Assembly (NCBI RefSeq): GCF_016921195.1
Contig: NZ_JAFGYF010000006.1
Location: forward strand, 1-64,000
Direction: 5' to 3'
DNA length: 64,000 nt
DNA from: Cellulosimicrobium cellulans
GTDB lineage: Bacteria > Actinomycetota > Actinomycetes > Actinomycetales > Cellulomonadaceae
Below, in pieces: positions 30,672 through 39,117 of this stretch (the stretch's first letter is position 1; every line of letters starts with the position of its first letter). A program made the position numbers and the translations under genes. Below the pieces are notes generated by a model. The model was not told where the DNA came from. It did not search any database and saw only the letters and a list, made by a program, of their open reading frames with translations.

Positions 30672-30786
30672 CGGGTCAGTGTGGCGCACGTGCGTCGGTC
30701 CCGGGCGCGCGCGCCGCGATCTGGGGATGGGCACTTCACCCCATCGGATCCTGTGGACGACCACCGTCGGAGCGGGTCTGCTTGGT

Positions 30787-30799
30787 TACTGTGTCGCGC
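30787..30799 (+). promoter_or_regulatory. Leaderless -10 of the ketosynthase operon
   Basis: TACTGT (30787-30792) stands seven bases before the GTG at 30800. No convincing -35 is seen 17 bases upstream. It decides the start I chose for the ketosynthase gene. Confidence 0.45.
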
Positions 30800-31891
30800 G
30801 TGCCAGAGAACCCCGCCGGGACGGCGTCCCGCCCGCCCTTCGTGCCCCCGACGGCCGTGATCGCCGCCGTCGGGGTCCACCTGCCTGAGCGCACGGTCGA
30901 CGTGCGCGAGGCGGAGCGCGCCCTCGCGGCGCGCAACCCGGGTGCGGCGCCGCGCGTGCCGATGGTCTCGCGCCTCACGGGCGTGCGGCAGGTGCACGTG
31001 CTCCCGGACGACTGGGACGCGTCCGACCTCGCCGTCGCGGCCGCGGAGAAGCTCCTGGCGACCGAGGGGCTCGCGCCCGACGACGTCGACCTGCTGCTCT
31101 TCGCCTCGGCGAGCCAGGACATGGTCGAGCCGGCGACGAGCCACATCGTCGCCGCGAAGCTCGGGGTCCGGGCGCCGGTGATGGACGTCAAGAACGCGTG
31201 CAACTCGGTGCTCAACGCGATCGAGGTCGCGGAGGCGCTCATCGGCACCAGGCGTTACGGGACCGTCCTGATCGCGTCGGGCGAGGCGCCGTCGCGTGCG
31301 GTGCGGTGGGACGTCCCGGACCGCGCGACCTACCTGCTCTCCGCGCCGGGCTACACGATGTCCGACGCCGGGGCGGCCGTCCTCGTGCGCCGCGCGACCC
31401 CGGCGGAGGCCGACGCGCGCGACGCGGCCGGGGCGCCCGCGCCGCGCGGCATCCTCGCGAGCGCGTTCGGCGCGGAGTCGACGCACTGGGACGTCGGCAT
31501 GCTCCCCGGCGGTGGCACCGCGCACCCGCGCGACCTCGAGCGGACCTACTTCGAGATCGACGGATCACGCCTGCGCGACGCGTTCCTCGCGCTGGGCCCG
31601 GGAGTCGTCCTCGACGCGCTGGGCCGCGCGGGCCTGGGGTGGGACGACGTCGCGCTCGTCGCGGTCCACCAGGTCGCGGTCGCCTACCTCGACGACGTGC
31701 ACGCCGCGCTCGGCCTCCCGACGGGGCGCACGCTCGTCACCGTCGCCGACCACGGCAACGTCGCCTCCGCGACGCTCCCGTTGCAGCTCGCCACGGCGCT
31801 GGAGACCGGCCGGGTCGGGCCGGGGGACGTCGTCGTGCTGGTCGGGCTCGCCGGCGGCATCAGCATCGGCGCGACGGTGGTGCGGCTGTGA
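30800..31891 (+). CDS. Ketoacyl-ACP synthase III / OleA-like condensing enzyme
   Basis: The 363-residue thiolase-fold enzyme has the Cys-His-Asn triad of the FabH/OleA group: Cys134 (VKNACNSVLNAI), His290 (VAVHQVAVAYL) and Asn320 (DHGNVASATL). Glu110 in SQDMVEPATSH stands where OleA enzymes have the glutamate used in head-to-head Claisen condensation and where FabH lacks it. That favours joining of two acyl chains, by comparison from memory. It opens a five-gene operon whose next start overlaps its stop (GTGA). A start at GTG 30791 is also possible. Confidence 0.82.
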   Translation: MPENPAGTASRPPFVPPTAVIAAVGVHLPERTVDVREAERALAARNPGAAPRVPMVSRLTGVRQVHVLPDDWDASDLAVAAAEKLLATEGLAPDDVDLLLFASASQDMVEPATSHIVAAKLGVRAPVMDVKNACNSVLNAIEVAEALIGTRRYGTVLIASGEAPSRAVRWDVPDRATYLLSAPGYTMSDAGAAVLVRRATPAEADARDAAGAPAPRGILASAFGAESTHWDVGMLPGGGTAHPRDLERTYFEIDGSRLRDAFLALGPGVVLDALGRAGLGWDDVALVAVHQVAVAYLDDVHAALGLPTGRTLVTVADHGNVASATLPLQLATALETGRVGPGDVVVLVGLAGGISIGATVVRL

Positions 31892-32679
31892 GCGCGCGCC
31901 GGTTCACGCGGCACGTCGCGAGCCCGCAGCGGCTCGCCGTCGTCGTGCCCGCCCGCGACGAGGCGCACGGGATCGTCGCGACGCTCGAGGCGCTGCGGGA
32001 CCAGCAGGACACCGACTTCGACCTCGTCGTCGTGGACAACGGGTCGTCCGACGGCACGGGAGACCTCGTCCGGGAGACGGCCGCGGCGTGGGGCATGACG
32101 CGGTGGCGCGTCGTCGACGAGCCGCAGAAGGGCACGGGCGCCGCGGCAGACACGGGGATGCGGGCGGCGATCGAGCAGGGGGCGACGCACCTCGCGCGCA
32201 CGGACGCCGACTGCCTGCCGCGGCCGGACTGGACCCGGCGGGTCCGTGCGGCGTTCGCGAGCGGGCACGACCTCGTCGCGGGCCGGCTCGTGGCGCGCAC
32301 CGACGACCGCCCGGTCTCGCGCGTCCAGCAGGGGGTGCTCTCGGCGGCGGTGAGCGTCGCGAGCACGTTCGGGCGCTTCCGGCCCGGCAACCAGGACCCG
32401 TCCTACCTCGGCCCGTACGTCATGGCGCCGGGCTGCAACATGGCGATCACGGCCGAGCTCTACGAGGCGGCGGGAGGGTTCCCGCGCACGGCGATCGAGG
32501 ACGTCCACGAGGACCGGGCGCTCGTCAACGCGGTGCGCCGCCTGACGCGGCGGTACGGGGCGCACCGCGAGGTCGTCGTGCTCGCGTCGGCGCGCCGTGC
32601 GCACGCGTGGGGCCTCGTGCGCACGCTCGGCTGGTACGCCGACCACCGGTACCGGCCCGAGGTGGTGGACATCCGGTGA
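31888..32679 (+). CDS. Family 2 glycosyltransferase
   Basis: The 263-residue GT-A fold protein has RLAVVVPARDEAHGIVATL at the start, VVVDNGSSDGTGDLV, the DxD metal/sugar-nucleotide motif in ARTDADCLP, and APGCNMAITAELYEAAGGFP followed by EDVHEDRALVNAVRR, the acceptor-side acidic motif. It has no evident membrane helix. Start and stop overlap the neighbouring genes by GTGA on both sides, so it belongs to the ketosynthase operon. It may glycosylate the operon's lipid product. The sugar and acceptor are unknown. Confidence 0.85.
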   Translation: MSARRFTRHVASPQRLAVVVPARDEAHGIVATLEALRDQQDTDFDLVVVDNGSSDGTGDLVRETAAAWGMTRWRVVDEPQKGTGAAADTGMRAAIEQGATHLARTDADCLPRPDWTRRVRAAFASGHDLVAGRLVARTDDRPVSRVQQGVLSAAVSVASTFGRFRPGNQDPSYLGPYVMAPGCNMAITAELYEAAGGFPRTAIEDVHEDRALVNAVRRLTRRYGAHREVVVLASARRAHAWGLVRTLGWYADHRYRPEVVDIR

Positions 32680-33983
32680 CGGGGACGACGGCGGTCGCGC
32701 CTGCCCCGGTCGGGCTCGCCGCGGCGATGCGTTGGGAGGAGCGCGTCCAGCGCGGTGCGCACCCGCTCGTCTACCCGGCGATCCGGGCCCTGCGGCACCG
32801 CGGCCCGGTCGCGCGCGTCCCGGGTATCGGGGTCATCGTGTCCGACGCCGCGACGGCGCGCGCCGTGCTGCTCGACACCGAGCACTTCTCCAAGGTGGGC
32901 CCGGGGTCGCCGTCGGACCTCTGGACGCCCGTGCTCGGCCCGTCCGTGCTCCTCAACATGGAGGGCACCGACCACGCGCGCCTGCGCCGCGCGCTGTCCG
33001 GGCTGTTCACGCCGCGCGCGGTGCGCGACCTCGTCGCGGTGAGCGTGCCCGACGTCCTCGCGGGGCTCGCCCCGCGCCTGCTCGCGGGCGAGCGCGTCGA
33101 CCTCGTCGCGGAGACCGCCACCATGGCGGGCACGGTCATCTGCGCCATGACCGGGCTGCCGCCCACCGACGTCGCCGTGCGCGAGGCGATGACGGCCGCG
33201 CAGTCCGTGGTCGGCCTGGTGCGGCTGCACCGGCGCAGCCTCACGCCCGCGCAGGTGCGGCACGCGCGGGCCGTCCTCGCCCGGCTCTCGGCGCCCGCGC
33301 GTGACGCGTACCGTGCCGGCGACCCGGCAACCGTGCCCGGGCGCATGCGCGAGCTCGGGCTCTCCGAGGACGAGGCCCTGGGCGCCGTCGGGGCGTTCGT
33401 CCTCACGGGGACCGAGACCATCCAGTCGTTCGTGCCCCGTCTCGTCGCGCTCACGGCGGACACCGGCTGGCTCGACCGGCTCCTCGCGGCCGACCCCGGC
33501 GCCGGACCGGAGGCCGCGGCGCTGCGCGGGCGCGTCGTCGAGGAGGCGCTGCGCGTCACGGCGCCGACCCCCGCGATGCTGCGCTCGGTGCGCACCGACG
33601 CGACCGTGGGCGACGTCCGTGTCCGCGCGGGGGACCGGGTCGTGATCGCGACGATCTCCTGCTGCAAGGACGCGGGCCCGTTCGACCCGGACGCCCCCGT
33701 CGACCCGGCCGTGCGACACCTGTGGTTCGGTGCCGGCCCGCACTTCTGCCTCGGCATGCCGCTCGCCATGGCCCAGGTCGACGCGGTACTGGACGCGCTG
33801 CGCCCCGTCGCGGCCGCGGGGCGGAGCGTCGAGGTCGCCGACCGCGCCGTCGCGCGCGGGGTGCTCATCCCCGCGTACCGCTCGCTCGTCGTGCGAGCGG
33901 CCGGCGGCGGGGTGCGCGCGTCGGGTGCGGCCACGCGCCCGATCGCGGGACCGGCCGCGTCGTCGGCGGGGGAGGCGGCGTGA
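32676..33983 (+). CDS. Cytochrome P450 (operon member)
   Basis: The 435-residue P450 has the I-helix motif FVLTGTETIQSF, ExxR in EEALRVTAP, and the haem loop WFGAGPHFCLGMPLAMAQ with ligand Cys358. The substrate-side stretch LLNMEGTDHARLRRALSGLFTPRAV is the C-helix WxxxR-like region (HxxxR form). It overlaps both neighbours by GTGA. It probably oxidises an acyl chain or ring made by the ketosynthase/ligase/reductase set. It is clearly distinct from the divergent P450 and not a duplicate. Confidence 0.9.
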   Translation: MTGTTAVAPAPVGLAAAMRWEERVQRGAHPLVYPAIRALRHRGPVARVPGIGVIVSDAATARAVLLDTEHFSKVGPGSPSDLWTPVLGPSVLLNMEGTDHARLRRALSGLFTPRAVRDLVAVSVPDVLAGLAPRLLAGERVDLVAETATMAGTVICAMTGLPPTDVAVREAMTAAQSVVGLVRLHRRSLTPAQVRHARAVLARLSAPARDAYRAGDPATVPGRMRELGLSEDEALGAVGAFVLTGTETIQSFVPRLVALTADTGWLDRLLAADPGAGPEAAALRGRVVEEALRVTAPTPAMLRSVRTDATVGDVRVRAGDRVVIATISCCKDAGPFDPDAPVDPAVRHLWFGAGPHFCLGMPLAMAQVDAVLDALRPVAAAGRSVEVADRAVARGVLIPAYRSLVVRAAGGGVRASGAATRPIAGPAASSAGEAA

Positions 33984-35734
33984 CCGCGCCCGACGGCGTG
34001 GCCCGCCACCTGCTCGCCCCGATCCTCGAGCGGGGCGCCCCCGGCCATGCGTCCGCCGACGCCGTCGCGCTCCGGCGCTGGACGCGGCCCGGGCGCCGCG
34101 GCGCACGCGTGCGCGAGGAGGTCACGTACGCCGACCTCGCGCGCCGCGTCGAGGCGACCGCCACGGCGCTCGCGGCCGACGGTCTCGCGCCCGGCGATCG
34201 GGCGCTGTTCTCGGTGCGGCCCCGGCCTGCGGGCGTCCTCCTCGCGTTCGGGGTCGTCCGGGCGGGCGGCACGATCGCGTTCGTCGACCCCGGCTCGACG
34301 CCCGAGCTGTTCGCTGCGCGCGTGGAGGCGGCCGGGCCGTCGCTCGCGACGACCGAGTCGCTGCTCTACGCCGTCTCGCGCGGGCCGCTGCGCCGTCTGG
34401 CCCGCTCGCGCGGCCTGCTCCTGCCGGACTACGCGGGCCTGCCGCTGCGGCACGTGCACGCGGGGCCGTGGCTCCCCGGGGTGCCGCGCGGCTCGCGCGC
34501 CGCGCGCCGTCTCGCGGTGGGGCCGGTCGACCGCGGCGTCCTCCCGGAGCTCGACCCGCACCGCGAGGCGCTCATCGTCTTCACGTCGGGCACGACGGCG
34601 CAGCCCAAGGCCGTCGTGCACACGGCCGGGTCGCTGCTCGCCGGGTGCGACCTGCTGCGCGACGTGTTCGCGCTCGTGCCGGGCGACGTCGTGCACACCG
34701 ACCAGATGCTCCTCGGCGTCCCGGCGCTGCTCGCGGGCGCCACGTGGTCCGTGCCCGCCGACCCGCCGGGCCGCGACATCACGACCTTCGCGCGTCAGCT
34801 CGACGGCGCCGCCGGCACCTACCTCGTGCCCGCCGACGTCACGGCGCTGCTGGACGCGGTCGAGGCGGGGACGGTTCCCCCGCGCGGACCGCGGGTCGCG
34901 CTCGTCGGCGGCGCGCCCGTGACCCGCGCGCTCCTGGGGCGCGCGACGCGCGTGCTGCCCGGCACGCGGTGGGTCGCGGTGTACGGGATGACGGAGATCC
35001 TGCCCGTCGCGGTCGTCGGGGCCCGCGAGAAGCTCGCGTACGCGGGCGACGGCGACCTCGTCGGCGCGCCGCTGCCCGGCACGGTCGCGCGGCTCGACCC
35101 GGTCGACGATGAGCAGCCGGGGGACGACGGGGACGCCGTCGGTGAGCTCGTGCTGTCCGGGCCGTCGCTCATGGCGGGCTACCTGCACGACCTCGACGCC
35201 CCCACCCGCGGCGCGGGGTCACGGGCGGCGGTGCACCGCACGGGTGACCTCGCGCGCCTCGACGACGCCGGACGGGTCGTGCTCGTCGGGCGCACGCGGG
35301 ACATGATCATCCGGGGCACGACGAACATCTACCCCGGTCTGCACGAGCCGCGCGTCGCGGCGCTGGAGGGCGTCGGCGAGGCGCTGCTCGTCGGGGTCCC
35401 GCAGGTGGACGGGGACGAGCGGGTCGCGCTGGTCGTCACCGCGGCGACGGGGAACGTGCGGCCGGACCAGTCGTCGGCCGGCGATCCAGGTCCCGACGGC
35501 GGCGCGCCGGTCCGCCTCGACCCGAGCCACCCGCTCGTGGCCCGGGTACGCGCTGCCCTGCCGGACGTGCTCGACCACGACGCGCTCCCGGACGTCGTGC
35601 TGCACGCCGACCGCGTGCCGCTCGCCGGGCGCTCGCGCAAGCCCGACCGGGCGGCGCTCTCCCGGGCCGCCGCGTCGTTCGTGCCCGCCGAGCCGACCGT
35701 CGTCGGCCGGGACACCCGCGGCGCCCGCGCGTGA
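33980..35734 (+). CDS. AMP-dependent acyl ligase, OleC-like (possible beta-lactone synthetase)
   Basis: The 584-residue ANL-family enzyme has the P-loop motif IVFTSGTTAQPKAVVHTAG, the A5 motif VYGMTEILPVAVVG (OleC proteins carry a similar YGATE-LPV), TGDLARLDDAGRVVLVGRTRD, and a C-terminal SRKPDR lysine. OleC adenylates beta-hydroxy acids and closes a beta-lactone, with an OleA-type ketosynthase and OleD-type reductase alongside, as here. A plain fatty acyl-AMP or acyl-CoA ligase is the alternative, since the hinge GRTRDMIIRG is ligase-like. It overlaps both neighbours by GTGA. Confidence 0.75.
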   Translation: MTAPDGVARHLLAPILERGAPGHASADAVALRRWTRPGRRGARVREEVTYADLARRVEATATALAADGLAPGDRALFSVRPRPAGVLLAFGVVRAGGTIAFVDPGSTPELFAARVEAAGPSLATTESLLYAVSRGPLRRLARSRGLLLPDYAGLPLRHVHAGPWLPGVPRGSRAARRLAVGPVDRGVLPELDPHREALIVFTSGTTAQPKAVVHTAGSLLAGCDLLRDVFALVPGDVVHTDQMLLGVPALLAGATWSVPADPPGRDITTFARQLDGAAGTYLVPADVTALLDAVEAGTVPPRGPRVALVGGAPVTRALLGRATRVLPGTRWVAVYGMTEILPVAVVGAREKLAYAGDGDLVGAPLPGTVARLDPVDDEQPGDDGDAVGELVLSGPSLMAGYLHDLDAPTRGAGSRAAVHRTGDLARLDDAGRVVLVGRTRDMIIRGTTNIYPGLHEPRVAALEGVGEALLVGVPQVDGDERVALVVTAATGNVRPDQSSAGDPGPDGGAPVRLDPSHPLVARVRAALPDVLDHDALPDVVLHADRVPLAGRSRKPDRAALSRAAASFVPAEPTVVGRDTRGARA

Positions 35735-36711
35735 GGGTCGTCGTCACCGGGGCGTCGGGGTTCGTCGGGGGAGCGGTCGCGCGCGGCCTCGTCGCCGACG
35801 GCCACGAGGTGTGGACGTCCTCCCGCCGCGACCCGCACGTCCGGGGCGCGCGGCACCTCGCGTGGGACCTCACCACCGGTCCGCTCGCGGACCCACCCAC
35901 GGTGGACGCCGTCGTGCACGCGGGTGCCGCCGTGTCCGACTGGTGCGCGCTCGACGTCGCGCGCGCGACCAACGTCGGCGGGACGCTCGCCGTCCGTGCG
36001 ACCTTCCCGGGCGCGCGGTTCGTCCACGTGTCCTCCGGCAGCGTGTACGACCCGTTCCGTCCGAGCGTGCGCGCCCGCGAGCACGAGGCGCCGGTCGAGC
36101 GGTACCTCGACGCCTACGGGACGACGAAGGCAGAGGCCGAGCGCGTGCTGGCCCACGACGTCGCACGCCACCCCGACCGGGGTGCCGTCGTCGTGCTGCG
36201 CCCGCACGCCGTCTACGGCCCGGGCGACACGACGCTCCTGCCGCGTGTGGAGGCGGCCGTGCGCCGCGGGTGCCTCGTCCTGCCCGGCGGCGGGCGCGTG
36301 CTCCAGTCGCTCACGCACGTCGACACCCTCCTCGCCGCGGTGCGCGCCGCCGTCGTGCTGCCCGACGACACGGCTCGCGCGCAGGTCGGCGACGGGCCGA
36401 CCCGGGGGCTGCTCGTCGTGAACGTCGCCGACGCCGGGCCGGTCGTGCTGCGCGACGCGCTCGTCGACGCGCTGCGCCGCCGCGGTACCGACGTGCGGGT
36501 CGTCGCCGTCCCGGTCCGACCCGCGTGGGCGCTCGCCGGCGCGGTCGAGACGGTCGCGCGGCGGCTCCGACGCCCCGAGCCGCCGCGCCTCACCAGGTAC
36601 GCACTGAGCCATCTCGCGATGGAGCGGACCTTCGACCTCACGGTCCTGCGGGACGTCCTGGGCGTCGAGCCGGCTCCGACGTCGTTCGCGTGGCTCGGCC
36701 TCGCCGAGTGA
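35731..36711 (+). CDS. NAD(P)-dependent epimerase/dehydrogenase, OleD-like
   Basis: The 326-residue extended short-chain dehydrogenase has the cofactor motif VVVTGASGFVGGAVARGL, catalytic YGTTK (YxxxK) after VHVSSGSVYDP, and RPHAVYGPGD. The C-terminus, LTRYALSHLAMERTFDLTVLRDVLGVEP, resembles 3-beta-HSD/OleD-type proteins. OleD reduces the beta-keto acid made by OleA to the hydroxy acid used by OleC. It is the last gene of the operon, overlapping the ligase gene by GTGA. Confidence 0.8.
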   Translation: MRVVVTGASGFVGGAVARGLVADGHEVWTSSRRDPHVRGARHLAWDLTTGPLADPPTVDAVVHAGAAVSDWCALDVARATNVGGTLAVRATFPGARFVHVSSGSVYDPFRPSVRAREHEAPVERYLDAYGTTKAEAERVLAHDVARHPDRGAVVVLRPHAVYGPGDTTLLPRVEAAVRRGCLVLPGGGRVLQSLTHVDTLLAAVRAAVVLPDDTARAQVGDGPTRGLLVVNVADAGPVVLRDALVDALRRRGTDVRVVAVPVRPAWALAGAVETVARRLRRPEPPRLTRYALSHLAMERTFDLTVLRDVLGVEPAPTSFAWLGLAE

Positions 36712-36872
36712 TGCGCTCCGGCGCGAGCGATGCGTCCGTGGCCGCAGCACTCGCGCGCTGACGCAGCGCTCGGCGCGGGCGGCGAAGGTCCCACCACGGG
36801 CCGTCGCGTCGCCGGGTCGCGCAGCATCGGGCAGGGTGGGACAGGACCCGTGACCCGAGAGGAAGCCGTGCG

Positions 36873-38741
36873 ATGACCTCACCCGCACCCACCCCGGACG
36901 CCCTGCCCCGCGGCGGGTGGCCCGGTGCCGAGACGCCCGGCGACGCGCCGTGGTGGACGCGCTCGGTCGTGTACCAGGTGTACCCGCGCTCGTTCCAGGA
37001 CACCGACGGCGACGGCATCGGCGACCTCCCGGGGATCACCCGGCGCCTCGACCACCTCGAGCGGCTGGGCGTGGACGTCGTGTGGCTGTCCCCGGTGTAC
37101 CGCTCGCCGCAGGCGGACAACGGGTACGACATCAGCGACTACGAGGACGTCGACCCGCTGTTCGGGTCGCTCGCAGACCTCGACGCCCTGATCGAGGGCC
37201 TGCACGAGCGCGGCATGAAGCTCGTCATGGACCTCGTCGTCAACCACACGAGCGACGAGCACCCGTGGTTCGTCCAGTCGCGATCGTCCGCCGAGAGCCC
37301 GCGACGCGACTGGTACTGGTGGCGGCCTGCGCGCGCCGGCATGGAGCCCGGGGCGCCGGGCGCCGAGCCGACCAACTGGCGGTCCTTCTTCGGGGGCAGC
37401 GCGTGGCGGTTCGACGAGGCCTCGGGCGAGTACTACCTGCACCTGTTCGACCCCAAGCAGCCGGACCTCAACTGGGAGAACCCCGACGTCCGCGAGGCGG
37501 TCTACGCGATGATGCGGCGGTGGCTCGACCGCGGCGTCGACGGGTTCCGCATGGACGTCATCAACCTGATCTCCAAGGACGTCGCGCCCGACGGCTCGCT
37601 GTCCGACGGCGAGGTGCACTGGGGCACCTACGGGGACGGGAGCCCGCACTACACCGACGGGCCGCGCGTGCACGAGTTCCTCGCCGAGATGCACCGGGAG
37701 GTGTTCGCGCCGTACCTCGCGCAGGGCCGGGAGATCCTCACGGTGGGGGAGACGCCGGGGGTGACGGTCGAGCACGGCGTCCGGTACACCGACCCCGACC
37801 GCCGCGAGGTCGACATGGTGTTCCAGTTCGAGCACATGGGCATCGACCACGGCGCGACGCGCTACGACCCGGTCCGGTGGGACCTCGCCGACCTCAAGGC
37901 GACCCTCGGCCGGTGGCAGGCGGGCCTCGCCCACCGGGGCTGGAACGCCCTCTACTGGGACAACCACGACCAGCCGCGCGTCGTCTCCCGGTTCGGCGAC
38001 GACTCCCCGGAGCACCGCGTCGCCTCGGCGAAGGCGCTCGCGCTCCTGCTGCACCTGCACCGCGGCACGCCCTACGTCTACCAGGGCGAGGAGCTCGGCA
38101 TGACGAACGCGCCGTTCACGCGCATCGAGCAGTACCAGGACGTCGAGTCGCTCGGGTACTTCCGTGAGCTCACGGGCCGCACCGGCGGGCCGCGGCTGCG
38201 CACCGACGGTGAGATGCTCGCCGTGCTCGCGCACGCGAGCCGTGACCACGCCCGCACGCCCGTGCAGTGGGACGCGAGCGCGAACGCCGGGTTCACGACG
38301 GGGACGCCGTGGCTCGAGGTCAACCCGAACCACACCCGGATCAACGCGGAGGCGGCATGGGCCGACGAGGACTCCGTGCTGCACTTCTACCGTCGGCTCG
38401 TCGCCCTGCGCCGCGAGGAGCCGGTCGTCGCGCTCGGCGACTTCCACATGCTCCTGCCCGACCACGAGGCGGTCTACGCGTTCACGCGCGGCCTCGACGC
38501 TCCCGGCCCCGGCGGCTCGACCGTCCGGGACGAGCTCCTCGTGCTCGTGAACGTCGGTGGCGTACCGCAGGACGTCCCGGCCGAGGCGCTCGCCGGCTGG
38601 GAGGACGCGCCGGTCCTCGTGACCACGCACCCCGGGCGGGCCGACGTGGGCGCCCGGCCGGGCGCCGTCGGGCACCTGGAGCCGTGGGAGGGACGGGTGC
38701 TCCGGCGCACCGGGCCGTGCACCGAACGTCCCAGTGCGTGA
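36873..38741 (+). CDS. GH13 alpha-glucosidase / oligo-1,6-glucosidase
   Basis: The 622-residue glycoside hydrolase of family 13 splits alpha-glucosidic bonds from oligosaccharide ends. Conserved regions are YQVYPRSFQDTDGDGIGDLPGI, DLVVNHTSDEHPWF, GFRMDVINLISKD (nucleophile Asp), ILTVGETPGV (acid/base Glu), and YWDNHDQPRVVSRFG (transition-state Asp). DGDGIGDL is the Ca-site loop of the oligo-1,6-glucosidase group. It lacks a signal peptide, so it acts in the cytoplasm on imported sugars. It is unrelated to the neighbouring clusters. AGAGGAAG precedes the ATG. Confidence 0.95.
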   Translation: MTSPAPTPDALPRGGWPGAETPGDAPWWTRSVVYQVYPRSFQDTDGDGIGDLPGITRRLDHLERLGVDVVWLSPVYRSPQADNGYDISDYEDVDPLFGSLADLDALIEGLHERGMKLVMDLVVNHTSDEHPWFVQSRSSAESPRRDWYWWRPARAGMEPGAPGAEPTNWRSFFGGSAWRFDEASGEYYLHLFDPKQPDLNWENPDVREAVYAMMRRWLDRGVDGFRMDVINLISKDVAPDGSLSDGEVHWGTYGDGSPHYTDGPRVHEFLAEMHREVFAPYLAQGREILTVGETPGVTVEHGVRYTDPDRREVDMVFQFEHMGIDHGATRYDPVRWDLADLKATLGRWQAGLAHRGWNALYWDNHDQPRVVSRFGDDSPEHRVASAKALALLLHLHRGTPYVYQGEELGMTNAPFTRIEQYQDVESLGYFRELTGRTGGPRLRTDGEMLAVLAHASRDHARTPVQWDASANAGFTTGTPWLEVNPNHTRINAEAAWADEDSVLHFYRRLVALRREEPVVALGDFHMLLPDHEAVYAFTRGLDAPGPGGSTVRDELLVLVNVGGVPQDVPAEALAGWEDAPVLVTTHPGRADVGARPGAVGHLEPWEGRVLRRTGPCTERPSA

Positions 38742-38758
38742 GACGGCCGCCTCGACAC

Positions 38759-38787
38759 GTGACATCACCGGGACATGGGCGTACAGT
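38759..38787 (+). promoter_or_regulatory. ilvB operon promoter
   Basis: GTGACA (38759-38764) and TACAGT (38782-38787) have a 17-base spacer. Transcription would begin within a base or two of the leader-peptide GTG at 38796, so the leader peptide is probably translated from a leaderless transcript. Confidence 0.55.
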
Positions 38788-38795
38788 CCCATGAC

Positions 38796-38840
38796 GTGCA
38801 GACGATCCTCCTTGTAGTACTTCCTGAGCGCGCCGGCTGA
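38796..38840 (+). CDS. ilvB operon leader peptide
   Basis: A GTG-started 14-residue frame reads [14 protein letters not shown], with Ile-Leu-Leu-Val-Val-Leu as six consecutive branched-chain codons. Its position between the promoter and an intrinsic terminator is that of an attenuator leader. Ribosome stalling on these codons when charged branched-chain tRNAs are scarce would prevent terminator formation. It is too short for ordinary gene finding. Attenuation of ilvBNC is established in corynebacteria. Confidence 0.8.
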   Translation: MQTILLVVLPERAG

Positions 38841-38916
38841 GGCCACGCAACCAGGCTTCGTCAGCGCGCTCACCCCTCGTCCAGCCCGGCATCCCGGGTC
38901 CGAGGGGTTTTTTGTT
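38825..38916 (+). promoter_or_regulatory. ilvB transcription attenuator
   Basis: TGAGCGCGC (38825-38833, inside the leader-peptide frame) is perfectly complementary to GCGCGCTCA (38864-38872). The latter directly precedes a terminator: CCCCTCG (38873-38879) with CGAGGGG (38901-38907), inner CCCGG pairing, then a run of six T. A ribosome at the leader stop would cover the first arm. The exact alternative fold needs computation. The following 200 bases to ilvB hold no gene that I can see. Confidence 0.75.
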
Positions 38917-39117
38917 GCCACCACACCGGCACGACAACACCACACAGGACCGCGGAGGGCCCACCCGGCCACCGCGAGCGCCGCACTCGCGAGACCCGTG
39001 AGGCCCGGCACCGCACACCGCGACCAGCACGACCGCACCACCACGGTCGGCTCCGGTACCCGGCGGAGCGCCCCCAGGGCGCCCGCCGGGCCGAGGCCAC
39101 GACACGCAGGAGACACC

